Assembly (NCBI RefSeq): GCF_020991275.1
Contig: NZ_JAJLQY010000005.1
Location: 434,001-498,000 of the forward strand
DNA: 64,000 nt
Origin: Actinocorallia sp. API 0066
GTDB taxonomy: Bacteria; Actinomycetota; Actinomycetes; Streptosporangiales; Streptosporangiaceae
Reading direction: 5' to 3'
Each line of letters opens with the position of its first letter. Within the stretch, counting starts at the first letter, position 1. The translations under genes and the position numbers were made by a program. The notes under the pieces are model-generated. The model had not been told where the DNA came from. It saw only the letters and a list, made by a program, of their open reading frames with translations, and ran no database searches. Below are positions 61,855-64,000 of the stretch, piece after piece.

Positions 61855-62754
61855 ATGCGGAAGCTTCTCGCGGCCCCCCTGGGCCTCCTCGGCGCCGGCG
61901 CGGCGACCCTCGCCTATGCCTCGGTCATCGAGCGCAACTGGTTCAAGCTGCGGCGCTACGAGGTGCCCGTCCTGAAGCCCGGCACACACCCCGTCAAGGT
62001 GCTGCACGTGTCCGACGCGCACCTGACGCCCGGCCGCACCCGCATGATCCGCTGGGTCCGCGCCCTGGACGCGCTGGAGCCCGACCTCGTCGTCAACACC
62101 GGCGACTCGATCTCCCACCCGGACGCCGTCGGACCGTTCCTGGAACTCCTCGGCCCCCTGCTGGAGCGTCCCGGCGTGTTCGTCTACGGCTCGAACGACA
62201 TGTTCGCCCCGACGTTCAAGAACCCGGCGCGCTATCTGTGGCGCACCTCTCAGCAGGACTACTCCAAGCGCGGCGGCACCCCCAACCTCCCCTACAAGGA
62301 GCTGGGCGCCGCCTTGAAGGCGTCCGGGTGGCTCGACCTGAACAACCACATCGGCCGCTTGAAGATCGCCGACCTCGACATCGAGTTCGCCGGCATCAAC
62401 GACTCCCACATCAACCTGGACCGCTACGACGCGATCGAAGGCCCCGTCGACCCCCGCGCCGACCTAACGATCGGCGTCATGCACAGCCCCGAGCCCCGCA
62501 ACCTGGACCGCTTCGCCGCCGACGGCTACCGCCTCCTCCTGGCCGGCCACACCCACGGCGGCCAAGTCTGCGTCCCCTTCTACGGCGCCCTGGCCACCAA
62601 CTGCGGCATCGACCGCCCCCGAGTAAAGGGCCTACACCGCTGGTCCTCCTCCTGGCTCCACGTCTCCGCCGGCCTGGGCACCTCCCCCACCGCCCCCTAC
62701 CGCCTCTGCTGCCCCCCCGAAGCCACCCTCCTAACCCTAACCCCACCCCCCTAA
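61855..62754 (+). CDS. Metallophosphoesterase, membrane-anchored
   Basis: 299 residues. N-terminal helix LGLLGAGAATLAYASVIERNW; metal motifs VLHVSDAHLTP, LVVNTGDSI, GSNDMF, GVMHSPEPRN and LLAGHTHGGQVCVP. Corresponds to Rv3683/YkuE-like phosphoesterases, with D-x-H, G-D, G-N-D and H-x-H ligands. ATG 61855 lacks a clear ribosome binding site. Codon usage turns C-rich at the end. Confidence 0.92.
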   Translation: MRKLLAAPLGLLGAGAATLAYASVIERNWFKLRRYEVPVLKPGTHPVKVLHVSDAHLTPGRTRMIRWVRALDALEPDLVVNTGDSISHPDAVGPFLELLGPLLERPGVFVYGSNDMFAPTFKNPARYLWRTSQQDYSKRGGTPNLPYKELGAALKASGWLDLNNHIGRLKIADLDIEFAGINDSHINLDRYDAIEGPVDPRADLTIGVMHSPEPRNLDRFAADGYRLLLAGHTHGGQVCVPFYGALATNCGIDRPRVKGLHRWSSSWLHVSAGLGTSPTAPYRLCCPPEATLLTLTPPP

Positions 62755-62882
62755 CCCCCTCCCCCTTTCCCCCGCCAGGCAAGGGCCGCCAGGCCCAACG
62801 CCTCCCCAGGTTTTCCGGTTCCCGCCCACCCCTCCCCATCCTGTAGACTCTCCGAGGCGCAACAAACCAGCGGTTTGTGCAC
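62755..62882. promoter_or_regulatory. Region before tRNA-Pro
   Basis: C-rich short gap, with a -10-like tgtagact (62842–62849) shortly before the tRNA. Confidence 0.4.
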
Positions 62883-62956
62883 CGGGGTGTAGCGCAGCTT
62901 GGCAGCGCGCTTCGTTCGGGACGAAGAGGCCGTGGGTTCAAATCCCGCCACCCCGA
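62883..62956 (+). tRNA. tRNA-Pro (anticodon CGG)
   Basis: Acceptor stem cggggtg/caccccg, D-stem gcgc/gcgc, anticodon stem cttcg/cgaag with loop ttcggga (anticodon cgg at 62917–62919), T-arm gtggg-ttcaaat-cccgc, discriminator a. CCA is not fully encoded (accca). Common attachment site for actinomycete integrative elements. Confidence 0.95.
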
Positions 62957-62963
62957 CCCAGGT

Positions 62964-62984
62964 CAGACCCCCTTTCGGGGTCTG
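62964..62984. terminator. Hairpin just past tRNA-Pro
   Basis: cagacccc-ctttc-ggggtctg, perfect 8-bp stem, 8 bases after the tRNA. Confidence 0.7.
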
Positions 62985-63020
62985 GCAACAAGGAGGGGAA
63001 CCCCTTCCTGTGGGAATTCT

Positions 63021-63046
63021 GTGGGACGATCTTCGGATCGTCCCAC
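63021..63046. terminator. Second hairpin past tRNA-Pro
   Basis: gtgggacgat-cttcgg-atcgtcccac, perfect 10-bp stem. Confidence 0.65.
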
Positions 63047-63377
63047 TTCTCGTTTCCGCCGCCGTGCCGCAAGCAGGGCATCGAGCACCGGCACCGCTGA
63101 CGACGGGGACATCTCCAGCCGGGCGTCAAGGGCCATCTCCCACTCCTCGGTGAGATCGTCCATGAGGCGCGCCCGCATCCTCGGAGTCGCGCGGAAGTAC
63201 CGCCCCTCGACGCCCCAGCACGCTTCCGCTCGTCCCTGCGAGTTCCGGCCGCGCACCGGGAGCACCGGCCACGGCCGGGCAGACACCGGCACCGGCCGCG
63301 CAGGCGTCATCCCGCTCAAGGGGCTCTTCCCGAAACCTCACCGGCACCGCCCCAGGGATCGGAGACTGAGACTCGTG

Positions 63378-63599
63378 ATGAGATTCCGCCGCCGCAAGAT
63401 CGCTCTGCGCCAGCGCCCCTGTCCGCTCCACCCGCGCAAGGCCCGCTACCGGACGCAGGCCGCAGCGGTGGCCACTCTCTCAGTGCTCCAGCACCCGGGC
63501 AGCATGGCCCGGCGCCGGGGCACACCCCCACGACGGGAGTACCGCTGCCCCGCGTGCTCGTGGTGGCACCTCACCAGCAGGGAGCAGTGGAAAGAGTAG
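63378..63599 (+). CDS. Small zinc-ribbon-like protein of phage/element type
   Basis: 73 residues, basic: MRFRRRKIALRQRPCPLHPRKARYRTQAAAVATL (in parts) and EYRCPACSWWHLTSREQW. Pairing of CPLH and CPAC suggests a zinc site; the R-C-P-x-C-x-x-W-H-L-T ending is common in small actinophage proteins. ATG 63378 (or GTG 63375). Function unknown. Confidence 0.65.
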   Translation: MRFRRRKIALRQRPCPLHPRKARYRTQAAAVATLSVLQHPGSMARRRGTPPRREYRCPACSWWHLTSREQWKE

Positions 63600-64000
63600 G
63601 TGCCGACGCCCGGTCGAACACACACGGCGCGAACGCGCATTACAGAACTTCGAGCATCCCCGCTTTCGGACCCGCGCCGTAAAAACGCGCGCCAAGGCGT
63701 CCCTTGCCTGCGCCCGGTGGAAGGCCGCGGGCGGCCGACGACTTTCGTTCTGGAATTCTGGCGGGGTCTGTTCGCCGAACAGGTCGAACTCGTCCAGCCG
63801 CTGCTGGGCAGCGCGAATGGGCTGGCCCAGGCGGTGGCGGAGGTTCGCAAACCGCTTGCGTTCTGGCTCGACGTGACGGGCGACGTGCTGGATTGGTCCG
63901 GTGTCGAGGATGCGGTGTTCATCGATCTGCGGACAGCCACACCAGCGGCGTCCGTCTGCCCCGGTCACTCCACCAAGACCGCCCATCCCATCACGGTGGT
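63600..64000 (+). CDS. Unknown protein, 3' end outside window
   Basis: GTG 63600 follows the TAG of the zinc-ribbon gene with no gap, and the frame stays open to the window edge (at least 133 codons). Translated pieces: RITELRASPLSDPRRKNARQ, TTFVLEFWRGLFAEQVELV, KPLAFWLDVTGDVLDWSGV. This looks like real protein (mixed hydrophobic/charged), but no family is recognised. Ribosome binding site may be gtggaaagag. Part of the putative element. Confidence 0.5.
   Translation, partial: MPTPGRTHTARTRITELRASPLSDPRRKNARQGVPCLRPVEGRGRPTTFVLEFWRGLFAEQVELVQPLLGSANGLAQAVAEVRKPLAFWLDVTGDVLDWSGVEDAVFIDLRTATPAASVCPGHSTKTAHPITV

Larger units (their letters stand above)
62963..63319 (-). pseudogene. C-terminal fragment of a tyrosine integrase
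   Basis: The frame reads RYFRATPRMRARLMDDLTEEWEMALDARLEMSPSSAVPVLDALLA (in parts), the typical tail after the catalytic Tyr of actinomycete phage integrases (…Y-x-H-V-T-P-x-M-R-x-R-L). The catalytic domain is absent upstream. In another minus frame nearby is DDPKIVPQNSHRK, a stretch common at integrase ends, which suggests frameshift decay. It ends 7 bp from the tRNA, as an intact int would. Confidence 0.6.
62957..64000. mobile_element. Remnant of an element integrated at tRNA-Pro
   Basis: Directly beside the tRNA are an integrase C-terminal fragment, strong hairpins and small genes typical of phages or AICEs. Extent beyond the window is unknown. Confidence 0.55.

Noticed and set aside
62877-63377. 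Plus-strand frame through the tRNA
   Set aside because: Overlaps tRNA-Pro and is antisense to the integrase fragment; only the end from 63378 is likely real.

Overview
High-GC actinobacterial chromosome. The gene order matches, almost gene for gene, the conserved block that I recall as Rv3649–Rv3683 in Mycobacterium tuberculosis and SCO3547–SCO3582 in Streptomyces coelicolor: helicase, Tad pilus locus, acs, holin-like, epoxide hydrolase-like, marP, NUDIX, nth, crp, MBL, RidA, ArsA pair, wblA/whiB4 and ponA2. BldG next to a membrane pyrophosphatase and an AICE-type integrated element point to a filamentous actinomycete. Thermomonosporaceae or a related Streptosporangiales family is my guess from overall feel, not a database result.

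Layout. 1–5 kb: a FUSC-like membrane protein running off the edge, a SixA-type phosphatase coupled to a 30-residue membrane peptide, the H+-pyrophosphatase HppA, and bldG with its anti-sigma partner, all on the minus strand. 5.2–7.5 kb: an MrfA/YprA-type helicase. 7.5–23.3 kb: a Tad/Flp pilus locus (minus strand: cpaE/ssd, tadA, tadB, tadC, flp-like DUF4244, tadE, tadG-like, then a secreted FN3-type protein). It is split between tadC and flp by an element of about 8.4 kb (10.54–18.97 kb) with tyrosine integrase, excisionase, RepSA-type initiator, a chain of overlapping small genes, a SLOG protein and a TPR regulator, but no TraB-type translocase. 23.7–31.2 kb: a degenerate Fic protein, acs, a holin-like protein, an alpha/beta hydrolase, DUF309, MarP, NUDIX and nth.

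31.3–49.6 kb is a metabolic insertion between nth and crp. It holds a ferric-siderophore ABC system with a strong IdeR box and a coupled M20 hydrolase, oleate hydratase, a cobalamin riboswitch driving class I ribonucleotide reductase nrdAB, a Mo-binding regulator with modABC, and a fused nitrate reductase/CysJ-type flavoprotein behind GTNAC (GlnR-like) motifs. The molybdate importer and the molybdoenzyme form one nitrate-assimilation unit.

49.7–62.8 kb returns to the conserved order: crp, MBL, NUDIX, RidA, DUF4177, a band-7 protein, two ArsA-like ATPases, wblA, two tandem PonA2-type penicillin-binding proteins, a GatB/YqeY protein and a metallophosphoesterase. A tRNA-Pro(CGG) follows, with a broken integrase tail beside it and two small genes of unknown role, the last cut by the window edge.

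A recurring oddity is tandem repeats in several places: 69 bp (in frame, 3' part of the first gene), 18/20 bp (tadE–tadG), 15 bp (tadB–tadC), 81 bp (in frame, tadA tail) and 50 bp (modA–modB). Another is the large number of 4-base start/stop overlaps, including two with very small ORFs.
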